The notes beneath the pieces are model-generated. The model saw only the letters and a list, made by a program, of their open reading frames with translations. It was not told where the DNA came from and searched no databases. DNA of 13,368 nucleotides. It comes from JADLGL01 sp964611195. Its GTDB lineage: Bacteria > Pseudomonadota > Alphaproteobacteria > Rhizobiales > Kaistiaceae. Positions 13,311-13,368 of the stretch are shown piece by piece. The stretch covers positions 1-13,368 of the forward strand of contig CAZSXA010000047.1 of the NCBI GenBank assembly GCA_964611195.1, in the 5' to 3' direction. The position numbers were made by a program, and so were the translations under genes. How positions within the stretch are numbered: the stretch's first letter is position 1; each line of letters starts with the position of its first letter.

Positions 13311-13368
13311 GGTGCGAGGTCCATTTGAGCGCGCCGTGGGCGAACTGGCATCGCCGGTGAACCGGCAT

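Overview
The window reads as ordinary chromosome of a GC-rich alphaproteobacterium, most likely of the Hyphomicrobiales (Rhizobiales). The reasons are the high GC content with very few non-coding bases, a bacterial homologue of the complex I accessory subunit NDUFS4, an Omp25/Omp31-type surface barrel, a double cold-shock-domain protein, and typical alphaproteobacterial tRNA-Glu, -Pro, -Arg and -Asn sequences, all with encoded CCA. No IS element, phage gene, integrase or CRISPR array was seen. The order assignment is an inference from gene content, not from a marker gene.

Left part (1-2300): a DrrA-type ABC exporter ATPase runs off the left edge on the minus strand. It is divergent from a TetR/AcrR regulator, and the gap between them holds two clear palindromic operators and a degenerate third, the classic layout of a self-regulated efflux module. 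A tRNA-Glu and the glyoxalase gene gloA follow, both on the minus strand.

Middle part (2300-5800): a plus-strand run of housekeeping genes. It contains a two-domain cold-shock protein behind an unusual long inverted repeat, a DUF192 lipoprotein, a flavodoxin behind a strong hairpin, tRNA-Pro, the NDUFS4-like complex I subunit, tRNA-Arg and a PAP2 membrane phosphatase. The PAP2 gene ends tail to tail with metC, sharing a CTAG. On the minus strand cysK and metC form a cysteine/methionine sulphur-metabolism pair.

Right part (8100-13368): mostly envelope genes. An acyltransferase-3 membrane protein is divergent from a 525-residue outer-membrane protein. That protein appears to be an Omp25-like barrel fused in one chain to a complete omptin-like protease barrel, with both catalytic pairs (D-x-D and D-x-H) in place. 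It is the most interesting object in the window. It converges on a DUF808 (YedI-like) membrane protein, preceded on the same strand by a GT-D-fold glycosyltransferase candidate and a tRNA-Asn with a recognisable promoter.

All family calls come from reading motifs by eye; no database search was possible.
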